This document shows positions 35,093 through 44,157 of a DNA stretch of 64,000 nt, piece by piece. The stretch is taken from the NCBI RefSeq assembly GCF_900086595.1, contig NZ_LT575472.1:32608-96607 (forward strand), written 5' to 3'. The DNA is from Clostridium nigeriense (lineage in GTDB: Bacteria > Bacillota > Clostridia > Clostridiales > Clostridiaceae). The position numbers were made by a program, and so were the translations under genes. Under the pieces are notes generated by a model that saw only the letters and a program-made list of their open reading frames with translations, was not told where the DNA came from and ran no database searches. Position 1 is the first letter of the stretch. Every line of letters starts with the position of its first letter.

Positions 35093-35182
35093 TGGCGGAG
35101 AGAAGGGGATTTGAACCCCTGATAGAGTTTCCCCTATACACGCTTTCCAGGCGTGCTCCTTCGACCACTCGGACATCTCTCC
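35093..35182 (-). tRNA. tRNA-Ser(GGA)
   Basis: A 90-nt class II tRNA on the minus strand. The acceptor stem GGAGAGA pairs with TCTCTCC; the anticodon loop CTGGAAA gives anticodon GGA; the long variable arm is present; T-loop GTTCAAATC; CCA is encoded at 35093-35095. Confidence 0.97.
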
Positions 35183-35382
35183 ATATTATAAAATTCGCTA
35201 TTAACATAAGTTCATAGCGGTAAGTAAATTAATAGTATAACAAATTTTTAATTTAATTATATCTATTTAATTTTAACTACTGCTATATATTATCATATAC
35301 AAATCAATATTGCAAGAATTAAAAGGCGGGAGTTATTTCATAATAAATAATTGATAGTTAATAATGGATAATTGAAGAAAAA

Positions 35383-35400
35383 AAACTCCCGAAGGAGTTT
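35383..35400 (-). terminator. terminator after lgt
   Basis: AAACTCC/GGAGTTT hairpin with T-rich flanks on the minus side (A run at 35378-35385), just past the lgt stop. Confidence 0.7.
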
Positions 35401-35406
35401 TTAAAA

Positions 35407-36177
35407 TTATATTTTAGACCTATTAGTTTTGTTTATCCATATAATTAATATTATTCCTAATATTATTCCTAATAAACTTACCATTTGAGCTGTTCTTAAA
35501 CCCATGAACATTAAACTATCAGTTCTTAATCCTTCTATGAAAAATCTACCTATTGAATATAAAATCATATATCCCCCAAGTATAATTCCATCCTTTGATT
35601 CCTTCTTTTTAAGAAGTATATAAACTAAAATTAAACAAACCAATAAATTCCATATAGATTCATATAAAAAAGTTGGATGATAGTAAGTTCCATTTATAAG
35701 CATTCCCTTTTGAATGAACTCTGGAAATTTACTTATAAATTCTTTAGTTACAGGACCTCCATGAGCCTCTTGGTTCATGAAATTTCCCCATCTTCCTATT
35801 GCTTGGGCTAAAATTACTCCAGGCATTATAACATCAACATATTTTAAGAAATTAATCTTCTTATATCTTGCGAAAATATATCCTGAAAGTAAGGCTGCTA
35901 TAACACCACCATGAATAGCCATTCCACCATTTCTTATATTAATTACATCCATAAAGGAATGATAATTTTGATATTCAAAAGCTACATAATATAATCTAGC
36001 TCCTATTATCGATATCGGAAAAGTTATTAAAAAAGCATCTATTATTGTATCGTAGTTAAGATCTTTCTTCTTAGCTAATATGTATATTAATAACATAGCA
36101 GCTAAAACGCCCATGGATATTATTATCCCATACCATCTAATTGGTAAACCAAAAACTTCAAAAGCTACTGGATTCAT
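35407..36177 (-). CDS. lgt: prolipoprotein diacylglyceryl transferase Lgt
   Basis: A 256-residue integral membrane enzyme that adds diacylglycerol to the lipobox cysteine of prolipoproteins, such as the binding protein at 10784-12124. Seven hydrophobic helices are interrupted by the Lgt signature NGGMAIHGGVIAALL, then GRWGNFMNQEAHGGP (essential arginine and asparagine region) and HPTFLYESIWN. Start ATG has GGAGGAA. It follows tadA after 14 nt. Confidence 0.96.
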   Translation of the reverse strand: MNPVAFEVFGLPIRWYGIIISMGVLAAMLLIYILAKKKDLNYDTIIDAFLITFPISIIGARLYYVAFEYQNYHSFMDVINIRNGGMAIHGGVIAALLSGYIFARYKKINFLKYVDVIMPGVILAQAIGRWGNFMNQEAHGGPVTKEFISKFPEFIQKGMLINGTYYHPTFLYESIWNLLVCLILVYILLKKKESKDGIILGGYMILYSIGRFFIEGLRTDSLMFMGLRTAQMVSLLGIILGIILIIWINKTNRSKI

Positions 36178-36191
36178 TTTTATTCCTCCTT

Positions 36192-36638
36192 CTAAATTCT
36201 TTTGCTTCTTTTATTTTCAAAAAATGTTGTTAATAAGTCACTACATTTTTGATTATAACACCATTTTACATCAACTTTCCAATTAAATATATCATAATCT
36301 AGTAAATTAATGGTTGAACCACATGCTCCCATATCTTTATTAAAGGTTCCAATAAACAACTTAGATATTCTACTTTGAGCTATTACAGAAGCACACATAG
36401 GGCAAGGCTCTAATGTAACATACATTTCACATCCAGAAAGCCGCCAATTATTTAATTTCCTACTAGCTTCTTCTATTGCTAATATTTCTGCATGAGCTGT
36501 AGTTAACTTTTTTTCTTCCTTTAAATTATGCTGACACGCTATAACTTCCCCTTCTTTAACTATTACTACTCCTACAGGAACTTCCCCCTTATTAAAAGCC
36601 TTTTCAGCCTCTTCTATTGCAAGATTCATATAATCCAT
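36192..36638 (-). CDS. tadA: tRNA-specific adenosine deaminase TadA
   Basis: A zinc deaminase of 148 residues that converts the wobble adenosine of tRNA-Arg(ACG) to inosine. Zinc ligands and catalytic glutamate are visible: H49 and E51 in AHAEILAI, C79 and C82 in EPCPMCA. Start ATG has GGGG 9 nt upstream. Ahead of lgt and near tRNA-Ser/SRP RNA, similar to the tadA-ffs-dnaX neighbourhood of other Firmicutes. Guanine-type deaminases look alike, but length and motif favour TadA. Confidence 0.93.
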   Translation of the reverse strand: MDYMNLAIEEAEKAFNKGEVPVGVVIVKEGEVIACQHNLKEEKKLTTAHAEILAIEEASRKLNNWRLSGCEMYVTLEPCPMCASVIAQSRISKLFIGTFNKDMGACGSTINLLDYDIFNWKVDVKWCYNQKCSDLLTTFFENKRSKRI

Positions 36639-36654
36639 GATAAAACCCCTTTTT

Positions 36655-36798
36655 TAATTAAAAATTAAAAATGAAGAATGTAGAATTAAGGAAAAAATCC
36701 AAAGGATTTTTAAATAGAAGGTGCTCTGCACCAATCTAATTTAAGTTTTGCTATGCAAAACCACCTTAATTTTACATTCTTACTTCTACATTCTACAT
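36655..36798. repeat. composite inverted-repeat element between CorC gene and tadA
   Basis: GAATGTAGAATTAAGG (36676-36691) and the near-inverse CCTTAATTTTACATTCTT (36764-36781) bracket three nested hairpins: AAAAATCC/GGATTTTT, GGTGC/GCACC and GTTTTGC/GCAAAAC. No coding sense. It resembles the elements at 28191-28318 and 18515-18530 and looks like a short non-autonomous dispersed repeat. Confidence 0.6.
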
Positions 36799-36803
36799 TT
36801 AAA

Positions 36804-38048
36804 TCAGGTAAATATTCTAACCTTTTTAATTCTATTTTTATCTATATCTTCTACTACAAATTTAATATTATTTACTTTAACTTCTTCATTCTTTTCTGGG
36901 AATCTACCTAATTCACCAATGACTAATCCTCCTACAGAGTCAAATTCTTCTGACTCCATAGTAACTCCTATTAAGTCTCCAATATGATCTAACCTAGCGC
37001 TACCATCTACAATATATTCATCTTCTTTAACTACTATAATATCGCTATCCTTTTCATCATCATATTCGTCCTCAATTTCACCTACTACTTCTTCGATTAA
37101 ATCTTCTATAGTAACTATACCAACATTTCCGCCATATTCATCTAATACTACTGCCATATGGTTTCTCGTTTTTTGCATTTCCTTAAATAATTCAACTATC
37201 TTCTTAAACTCAAAAGTATAATAAGGTTCTCTCATATAATCAGATACCTTAAAATTTTCTTTACATTGAGTTGCCATTATTAAATCTTTGACGTTAAGTA
37301 TTCCTATCACATCATCTATATTTTGATTATAAACTGGTATTCTTGAGAATTGTTCAGTTTTGATTACCTCTATAACTTCATCATAAGTAGCATTAATATC
37401 TACAGCAACTATATCAACTCTTTGAACCATAACATCCTTTACTTGAGAATCAGCAAATTCGAAAACATTAAATATCATTTCCTTTTCTACATCTTCAAGG
37501 ACACCTTCTTCTTCACTTACTCCAACCATTGTTTTTAATTCTTCTTCAGTAATAAATGGTTCTGTTGCTTTAGGATCTCCCCCTAAAAGCTTTATAAATA
37601 ATCCAGATATAGCAGTAAAAATTGCTATAAAAGGTCTAAACAATTTTACAATAATATTTATAGGCTTGCTAACCTTTAATGCCACTTTTTCTGAATTTTG
37701 TTTAGCTATAGATTTTGGAGTTATTTCCCCAAATATAAGAACTAAAACAGTCATTATTATAGTAACTAATCCTACTCCACTTTCACCAATAGCCTTAACT
37801 GCTATTGATGTTGCAAGAGCTGAAGCTCCTATATTAACTATATTATTTCCAATTAATATTGCACCTAACAATCTACTTGGATCTTCAGATAGCTTCTCAA
37901 CTAACTTAGCTCCCCTAACTCCCTCATCCACCATATGTCTTATTCTAATTTTACTTAGAGCCATTAAGGCCGTTTCTGACATAGAGAAAAATCCTGACAT
38001 AATTAATAATATTACTAATAATATTATCTGCCACGTATAACTCTCCAA
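36804..38048 (-). CDS. CNNM/CorC-type transporter-associated protein (hemolysin C family)
   Basis: A 414-residue membrane protein: N-terminal CNNM/DUF21 domain with about four helices ([36 protein letters not shown]), then paired CBS domains (about 200-320; [36 protein letters not shown]) and a C-terminal CorC_HlyC domain. Family members are linked to magnesium or other divalent-cation export. Start is TTG, 11 nt after AGGAG. Function as a hemolysin is not supported by the sequence. Confidence 0.9.
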   Translation of the reverse strand: MESYTWQIILLVILLIMSGFFSMSETALMALSKIRIRHMVDEGVRGAKLVEKLSEDPSRLLGAILIGNNIVNIGASALATSIAVKAIGESGVGLVTIIMTVLVLIFGEITPKSIAKQNSEKVALKVSKPINIIVKLFRPFIAIFTAISGLFIKLLGGDPKATEPFITEEELKTMVGVSEEEGVLEDVEKEMIFNVFEFADSQVKDVMVQRVDIVAVDINATYDEVIEVIKTEQFSRIPVYNQNIDDVIGILNVKDLIMATQCKENFKVSDYMREPYYTFEFKKIVELFKEMQKTRNHMAVVLDEYGGNVGIVTIEDLIEEVVGEIEDEYDDEKDSDIIVVKEDEYIVDGSARLDHIGDLIGVTMESEEFDSVGGLVIGELGRFPEKNEEVKVNNIKFVVEDIDKNRIKKVRIFT

Positions 38049-38160
38049 AATAATTCACGCTCCTATATTTAAATAATTTTTTTATTTAATAATTATACCA
38101 TATATAAAATTCAAAATATTAGATTTAATAAAAATTTTACCAATGATAATTTAATATATT

Positions 38161-39528
38161 TTACGCAGCTTTGCATTCTTCTACTACATTTTTTATCCAC
38201 TTTCCTGACTTTAATCTCTTTCTTTCAAAGATAATCTTAATAAATTCTTCTGTGCATATTAAGAAATAAACAGTTGTTACTGGAACAGTTAATATTGCTG
38301 CGCCTAAAAACGCAACCGGTACAGCATAGAACCATACAGTTCCTAATTGAACTAATGTTGAATAAAGAGTATCTCCACCACCCCTAAATATTCCTACTAT
38401 CATTACTACATTATAGGATCTTATAGGACAAATTAACGCCATTATCCTTAAAACAGTAACAGTATCCTTAAAAGTTTCTGCTTCCACATTAAATGGCCTT
38501 ACTATTTGTGGAGCTAATACCCATACTATTATTCCTATTAATAACCCTAGCATAGGTGCTACTTTACCTATTTTATGAGAATAATCAACAGCAATATCTT
38601 CTTCATTAGCTCCTATCTTGTTTCCCACCATTATAGAAGCTGCTGAAGCTAGACCTATACATAGAACCATAAACATATTATTTAGAGTTGTAGCAATTTG
38701 CATAGTAGCTACAGCACTAGTTCCAATTTGAGCATAGGCTACTGAATAAGCTGTCATCCCTAAAGCCCATAATAATTCATTAGCAATAACTGCAGTAGAT
38801 GTATTGAAATATACTTTTATAAAATTCATATTGAAAGCAAATAGTTCCTTAACCTTTGATGAAACAATATTATTCTTAGCATAAATCATGAAAATTATAT
38901 AAATCATTTCTAAAGTTCTTGCAATAGTTGTAGCTAATGCCGCTCCAGCTACTCCCATTGGTCTTACACCTAAATTTCCAAATATAAATACCCAGTTTAA
39001 AAACGCATTGCAAAGCACTCCTATTAAGCTTGCATACATTGGAAGTTTAGGTTGTTCAGAGCTTCTTAATGCTGAAGAAAATCCTTGAGTAAAATTAGTG
39101 AATATAAAACTAATAGATATTATTTTTAAATACTCTCCTCCTAATTCTATAACTCTAGGATCTCTTGATAATAGAGACATTATTTGATCTGCAAATATAA
39201 GTGCTGCTCCGCCAAAGGCTAGAGATGCAATAAATCCTATGGTAATATCTAATCCAAGTACCTTCTTAATACTTAATATATCTTTTTTTCCCCAATATTG
39301 AGACATAAAAACGCTAGCACCTGCATTAATTCCCGATAGGCATAACATAAAAATAAAGAAATATTGGTTTGCTAAACCTACTGCTGCAATAGCCTCTTCC
39401 CCTAGTCTCCCAATCATTAAATTATCAACGAGGTTTAATGATGATGTTATAAAATTTTGAAATGTTATTGGTAGTGCTAGTGTAAGCATTGTAGTAATAA
39501 AAGACTTATCCTTTAATATTTTCTTCAT
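38161..39528 (-). CDS. MATE-family efflux transporter
   Basis: A 455-residue, 12-helix antiporter that exports drugs or metabolites with sodium or protons. Typical MATE features are MLTLALPITFQNFITSSLNLVD divided as MLTLALPITFQNF and NLVDNLMIGRLG, the repeated half after residue 230, and MVGNKIGANEE. Substrate unknown. Start ATG has AAGGAGG. A terminator-like hairpin sits 80-110 nt before the start (39608-39641), so transcription may be attenuated. Confidence 0.93.
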   Translation of the reverse strand: MKKILKDKSFITTMLTLALPITFQNFITSSLNLVDNLMIGRLGEEAIAAVGLANQYFFIFMLCLSGINAGASVFMSQYWGKKDILSIKKVLGLDITIGFIASLAFGGAALIFADQIMSLLSRDPRVIELGGEYLKIISISFIFTNFTQGFSSALRSSEQPKLPMYASLIGVLCNAFLNWVFIFGNLGVRPMGVAGAALATTIARTLEMIYIIFMIYAKNNIVSSKVKELFAFNMNFIKVYFNTSTAVIANELLWALGMTAYSVAYAQIGTSAVATMQIATTLNNMFMVLCIGLASAASIMVGNKIGANEEDIAVDYSHKIGKVAPMLGLLIGIIVWVLAPQIVRPFNVEAETFKDTVTVLRIMALICPIRSYNVVMIVGIFRGGGDTLYSTLVQLGTVWFYAVPVAFLGAAILTVPVTTVYFLICTEEFIKIIFERKRLKSGKWIKNVVEECKAA

Positions 39529-39607
39529 TATATCCTCCTTAGTAATATTAATTCATAACTTTGCTTGTCCACGAAAATCACTATACGATAACTTCCGGGC
39601 AAAGAAA

Positions 39608-39641
39608 AAAGCAAATGGGTTATTAGCTGCCCATCTGCTTT
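39608..39641 (-). terminator. terminator hairpin in the leader of the MATE gene
   Basis: On the minus strand AAAGCAGATGGG pairs with CCCATTTGCTTT around GCAGCTAATAA-type loop sequence, followed by TTTTTTC. It is upstream of the MATE start, so it is either the end of an upstream RNA or a regulatory attenuator. Confidence 0.6.
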
Positions 39642-39752
39642 TTAATTCTTTTTCTATGATATTTTCTAATAACTAATTACTTTTGTCAATAAGATTAACC
39701 AAGGAATATTTAGGGAAAATAAGTAGATTGGCTATATTTCAAAAAAAAAAAT

Positions 39753-39779
39753 AATGGACTAGTATTTTACTAATCCATT
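39753..39779 (-). terminator. strong terminator with ten-T run
   Basis: AATGGATTAGTA/TACTAGTCCATT stem followed on the minus strand by ten or more T (39741-39750). The nearest upstream gene, the zinc-ribbon protein, already has its own hairpin at 39932-39958, so this may end a separate small RNA. Another hairpin AGTAGC/GCTACT lies at 39796-39821. Confidence 0.75.
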
Positions 39780-39931
39780 GTTACATAAATATGGTAAGTA
39801 GCTTTTAAAAGGATGCTACTATGAACCTTTTCTCTTTACTTATTAAAACATATCATAAAGATATTTATAAATTCACTTTATTTTCCTCTTTCTAGGTTAT
39901 ATACGCTATCTTTTAGTAATTTAAATAAAAA

Positions 39932-39958
39932 GGAGCTCTAAGTTATACTTAAAGCTCT
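39932..39958 (-). terminator. terminator after the zinc-ribbon gene
   Basis: GAGAGCTTTAAG pairs with CTTAGAGCTC on the minus strand, followed by CTTTTTATTT; 15 nt beyond the stop codon at 39973. Confidence 0.75.
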
Positions 39959-39972
39959 CAAATTAAACAAAA

Positions 39973-40125
39973 TTATCTTCTATTTTGTTGCTTTCTAGCT
40001 CTTCTACAAGATACGCATCTTGTTGGCTCATTATCGAATCCTTTTTCTTTGTAGAATTCTTGTTCTCCTACTGAAAATACGAATTCACTTCCGCAATCTT
40101 TACATACAATTGTCTTATCTGTCAT
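39973..40125 (-). CDS. 50-residue zinc-ribbon protein
   Basis: A small frame with AGGAGG 8 nt before its ATG. The product opens with MTDKTIVCKDCGSEFVFS and has a second CVSC pair near the end, giving a four-cysteine zinc ribbon, followed by a basic tail RRARKQQNRR. This matches the short 'probable zinc-ribbon' proteins common in Firmicutes (zf-trcl type). A role in nucleic-acid or ribosome contact is plausible but unproven. Confidence 0.9.
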   Translation of the reverse strand: MTDKTIVCKDCGSEFVFSVGEQEFYKEKGFDNEPTRCVSCRRARKQQNRR

Positions 40126-40301
40126 AATAAATATTCCTCCTAAAATTAAAGATTCTAAATGGATAATAATCTCTAATTTCTGAGAAATTATTTATCTAAA
40201 TGAAACTTATTTTACTAGCTCTGAGCTATTTATATATAATATCATATTATATTATATATTGCAATAGTTTTTCTAAAACAAATTATCATTACTTCCTATT
40301 T

Positions 40302-40985
40302 TTACGCTAGAGTAGTAATCATATAATAACCAATTGGTCCTAAAAGAGCTGGAAGATAATTAGCAACTTTCAGTTTCATAACACCCAAAAGATCAAGAGA
40401 CATTCCAAAAATAAGTAAAGACCCAATTGCAGAAATCTCATTAATCACATCAGATGTTAGTATTGGTTGCAGAACACCTGCTAAAAGAAAAATTATTGTT
40501 TCATAAAGAAAAATAAAGGGACCACTCAACATAACACTTCTACCATAAATAGCTCCATATATTAATGTACTGCATATGTCTAAAATAATTTTAAAGGATA
40601 ATATGGACGAATCATTTTTAAGCCCAATATTCAAAGGACCTACAATTGCCATAGACCCTACACACTGAATCATAAATACAGTAATGAATCCCTTAACAAA
40701 GTTCTCATCTGCCGTCTTAAACTTAGATTTTAAAAACAATCCTAATTGATTGAATTTACCATCCAAATTCAGCCTTACTCCAATCATGGCCCCTAGTACA
40801 CAACTTACAATCATTAACACATTGTTTTTCGTAGTAATAGCTCCCTGTATACCAACAACAGCAATACAAAGATTAGCAATGATAAGTACTGCCTGTAGCT
40901 GAGCCTTTGAAATGAACTTTTTGGCATAGCTACTTGCAAACCCCGCTATCTCAATTCCAAGCATATTTCATAAGATATATAGCAT
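40302..40985 (-). pseudogene. DUF554 membrane protein with an early in-frame TGA
   Basis: The readable part from 40964 is a 220-residue, 6-7 helix DUF554 protein (YqgA/YdfK group): GAMIGVRLNLDGKFNQLG, FITVFMIQCVGSMAIVGPLN, DICSTLIYGAIYGRSVM. A better start lies at 40985, where ATG has GAGGGGG upstream, but its sixth codon is TGA (40968-40970); reading through gives MLYIL-stop-NMLGIEIAGF, which lines up with the usual DUF554 N-terminus. The internal ATG at 40964 has no ribosome site. So the gene is probably disrupted by a nonsense codon, though weak internal initiation is possible. Third gene of the MFS-M20 operon. Confidence 0.6.
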
Positions 40986-41010
40986 GTTAATCGCCCCCTC
41001 GTTCTCTATA

Positions 41011-42177
41011 TTACTTTAAAAAATTTAATACTGTTTGTACTTCTGTTTTAACACCACTAATCATAGATTCTTCCATGATTGTAAATTTAGGATGATGATT
41101 TGCAAAACCACATCCATCCGCAGCAGTACCACCTCCAAGTTGTACAAAACAGATTGGTGCAATTTGACGATAATTTGCAAAGTCTTCACTTGCACTCATT
41201 AATGGAGCTTCTCTTACCATAGATTCTCCTAATACTTCTCTTGCACTATCCATTACCATTGCTGATACTGCTTTATCATTAATAACAGCTGGGTATGCAA
41301 GTTGATAATCTAAGTCATAAGTAGCACCATAAGTCTTACATGTATTAGCTATAATTTCTTTAACTTTTAATTCAACATTTTTTCTAGTTTCATCACTGAT
41401 TGTACGAATAGATGCACTCATATATGCCTTATCAGGAATAATATTTGGAGCATCCCCTGACTTAAACTCACCAACAGTTATTACAGCAAGTTCTCCTGGA
41501 GTAGTACATCTAGAAATTACAGTCTGTAATTGATTGATAATTTGAGTTCCAACAATAATAGGATCAATTCCGTACTGTGGCATAGAACCATGACTTCCTT
41601 TTCCTTGAATGTTTAAAAAGAATCCATCAGCAGCTGTTGTTGCAGCACCTTCTGGTCTTACGTATATGCTTCCACAATCAAGGTTTGGAATAATATGTAG
41701 TCCTACTACTGCATCTACATCATTAATCATACCGCTATCTATGATTCCTTGAGATCCGCCTGGATTTAGCTCCTCTGCATGTTGGAATATGAACTTAACT
41801 GTTCCTTGTAATGAATCCTTCAACTCTGAAAGTACTTTTGCTGTAGCTAATAACATTGCAGTATGTGTATCATGTCCACATGTATGAGCTACTCCATCTA
41901 CTTTTGATTTGAAAGGAATATCACCATCTTCTTGCATAGGTAGAGCATCCATATCTGCACGAAGAAGTATAGTCTTTCCTTCTTTAGCCCCACGTAAAAT
42001 ACCAAGAACGCTAGTTTCTGTTGGCTTTACAATTTCAATGTTTCCAAAACTTCTTAGCTTTTCTTCAACAAAAGCTGCTGTTTTATACTCCTCAAATGAT
42101 AATTCTGGATTTTCATGAATATGACGTCTCCAAGAAACCATATCCTCTACTGGAATTTTATTAAACCATTCTTTCAT
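41011..42177 (-). CDS. M20-family amidohydrolase (aminoacylase/hippurate hydrolase type)
   Basis: A metal-dependent amidase of 388 residues that releases amino acids from N-acyl or similar conjugates. Metal-binding segments are CGHDTHTAMLL, the HAEELNPGGSQG loop with the catalytic glutamate, GLHIIPN and the C-terminal HHPKFTI; the dimerisation domain contains GKGSHGSMPQYGIDP. Start at 42177 has AGGAGG 8 nt upstream. It follows an MFS transporter after about 75 nt with a hairpin between, and precedes DUF554, suggesting uptake and hydrolysis of an N-acylated compound. Confidence 0.9.
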   Translation of the reverse strand: MKEWFNKIPVEDMVSWRRHIHENPELSFEEYKTAAFVEEKLRSFGNIEIVKPTETSVLGILRGAKEGKTILLRADMDALPMQEDGDIPFKSKVDGVAHTCGHDTHTAMLLATAKVLSELKDSLQGTVKFIFQHAEELNPGGSQGIIDSGMINDVDAVVGLHIIPNLDCGSIYVRPEGAATTAADGFFLNIQGKGSHGSMPQYGIDPIIVGTQIINQLQTVISRCTTPGELAVITVGEFKSGDAPNIIPDKAYMSASIRTISDETRKNVELKVKEIIANTCKTYGATYDLDYQLAYPAVINDKAVSAMVMDSAREVLGESMVREAPLMSASEDFANYRQIAPICFVQLGGGTAADGCGFANHHPKFTIMEESMISGVKTEVQTVLNFLK

Positions 42178-42199
42178 AATATACCTCCTATAAAAGTAG

Positions 42200-42220
42200 G
42201 CCAGAATATAAAATTCTGGC
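42200..42220 (-). repeat. intercistronic hairpin between MFS and M20 genes
   Basis: GCCAGAAT/ATTCTGGC stem with a 5-nt loop and no T run. Likely an mRNA-stabilising or processing structure in one transcript. Confidence 0.55.
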
Positions 42221-42251
42221 ACACTCTATCTAATATCTTTAAATAAATTTT

Positions 42252-43448
42252 TTAAGCAATATCTTTAGGCTTCTTTACTAATAAAGTAGCTGCTCCTGAA
42301 ATTACCATACATACAGCAAGTACTATAAAAGAGAAGAAGTAACTATCAGATTTTGCAAATGCACTAACTAATTGTGGAGAAATAATTCCGCCAACAAAAG
42401 CTCCTATATTTAATACAGCAAATGCTGATCCTATGATCTTTCTTGGCACAAGTTGATATGGTATAGATAGTAGTGCAGAGAAAGCTATCATCATAGTAAA
42501 ATCAGAAACATATAATGCTGCTATAGCTACTTGATATATAGGTGCTGCTATAAATATAACAATACATATTGCTGTAATTATAGATGCCCAGAAAATAAAC
42601 TTTTGTTCTTTTCCTTTGAAGTACTTAGTAATTACAGATCCACTTATAGCTGTTGCAATAGTCATAACTACATAGAAACCAACCATAACAGTACTTAACA
42701 TTGATGAGTTTTGAATATCAAAGTTTACATGGAATACATTTGGTAACCAGAACATCATTGCTACACCAACTAAGTTACTGAATAATACAGCTACTGCTAA
42801 TAATAATGTATTCTTATCTTTCCATGCATCAAAGAAACCTACTTTTTCTGCTGGTTGAGCCTTTTCTTTAATTTCTGTATTTGCTACCTTTTTGTCTTTT
42901 AAGAAAATAGCAACAAGAACAAGAGCTACTAAATAACCTGCTGCTAGCATGTAGTAAGCATAATGCCAATTTACATTGATAATGCTTTGTCCAACTGTAC
43001 TAGCAAGAATACCACCAATACCTGCAGTTGCAATTACAATGGATTGTACCTTAGCACATTGCTCTGGCGCAAAGTTATCACTAATTATTTTTGGTGCACC
43101 ATTTGTATATCCAGCTTGTCCGAATCCAACTAAGAAACGTAAGAATAGAATTGCAAACAATCCACTAACATTTCCAAATATGAATGAAAATACCATTAAT
43201 ATACTTAAAGAAACTACAACAAATTTCTTATATCCAAAACGGTCAACTAACCAACCGCCTGGAATAGTAACTAAAATAAAACTAACATAGAAAACAGAAG
43301 ATAAATTTCCCATCTCTGCTTTTGTAAAACCATATGTGCTGATTAATTTATCTGCAGTAAATCCAATCATACTTTTATCAAGATTTGCAAAGATACCTAT
43401 TAAGCACACAATCCCGAATACTATCCATTCTTTTTTTGTAAATTTCAT
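42252..43448 (-). CDS. MFS transporter (anion:cation symporter-like)
   Basis: A 12-helix transporter of 398 residues. Motif A is GGWLVDRFGYKKFVVVS near residue 64, followed by FLRFLVGFGQAGYTNGAPK, typical of the ACS/organic-anion group; a basic central loop (KDKKVANTEIKEK) separates the halves. Start ATG has AGGAGG. It is the first gene of the MFS-M20-DUF554 operon, and a MerR-type regulator lies upstream at 44158-44973. By context it imports the substrate of the M20 amidase. Confidence 0.88.
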   Translation of the reverse strand: MKFTKKEWIVFGIVCLIGIFANLDKSMIGFTADKLISTYGFTKAEMGNLSSVFYVSFILVTIPGGWLVDRFGYKKFVVVSLSILMVFSFIFGNVSGLFAILFLRFLVGFGQAGYTNGAPKIISDNFAPEQCAKVQSIVIATAGIGGILASTVGQSIINVNWHYAYYMLAAGYLVALVLVAIFLKDKKVANTEIKEKAQPAEKVGFFDAWKDKNTLLLAVAVLFSNLVGVAMMFWLPNVFHVNFDIQNSSMLSTVMVGFYVVMTIATAISGSVITKYFKGKEQKFIFWASIITAICIVIFIAAPIYQVAIAALYVSDFTMMIAFSALLSIPYQLVPRKIIGSAFAVLNIGAFVGGIISPQLVSAFAKSDSYFFSFIVLAVCMVISGAATLLVKKPKDIA

Positions 43449-44105
43449 AGAATCCTCCTAATAATCATCAAAAATTTTACTTACACATGAACATTTTTTC
43501 TTTTTCCTAGGATAAAAGATAATTCTTTCTCATGCGTTTATGAATGGGATTATCAATATCTCATTCATTTTCTTCTGTACCTTAAATAGAAAATTAGTAG
43601 TTGAGCTCAAATTTATATAATCTACAAATTCTCATTACTGCTAGACATAGGAATCTAATGAAGTATTATTTACTAATATTTATAGATGCTATCAATCATA
43701 AGTTCTCACAGAATTTAATTATTGACATAAAAAGATAAAATATAGTTGAAACATATATCTTGTATAATTAATTTATAATTGCCTTTATTGATATAGGTCA
43801 TCTTAATTCTTACCTTTTTATATCATAATTATTTCTAATTACAACATATTTTCGGACTAATACTATACATTATATTTTCTATTAACTAGCTGTTTTCTTA
43901 GTACAAAAGGATTATAAACCTTAAATGTAATTTAGAGTCAATCCATTATTTAAATAAATTTTTATATTAAACTTTCTTTATATATTTCTACTATTAATTA
44001 CTATTTTTTTATCATTTCACTTAGAAAGAGATAATTCATAAAAAGAAATCGATTTAAAAAAGAACTATTATCAACATAATATAATAAGATACCCTTTTCA
44101 AAAAA
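43449..44105. other. long AT-rich region upstream of the MFS operon
   Basis: About 650 bp with no gene I can support. On the minus strand a partial inverted repeat GGTAAG...GACC near 43799-43817 sits 19 bp before TATATC, reminiscent of a MerR-type operator, but no -35 matches, so this is weak. A TTGACA at 43722-43727 on the plus strand has no good -10 partner. The rest is featureless. Confidence 0.35.
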
Positions 44106-44137
44106 TAAAAAGCAGAAACCCCCTTGAGAGTTCTGCC
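44106..44137 (-). terminator. terminator after the MerR gene
   Basis: GGCAGAACTC pairs with GGGTTTCTGC on the minus strand, followed by TTTTTATTTTTTG. Located 20 nt past the MerR stop. Confidence 0.75.
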
Positions 44138-44157
44138 TAAATATATTTTATAAATAA

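Noticed and set aside
35022..35207. Minus-strand frame across tRNA-Ser and SRP RNA
   Set aside because: Entirely explained by the tRNA and SRP RNA sequences; no independent coding sign.
36804..38048. Hemolysin
   Set aside because: The family name is historical; CNNM, CBS and CorC_HlyC domains indicate a cation-transport-related protein.
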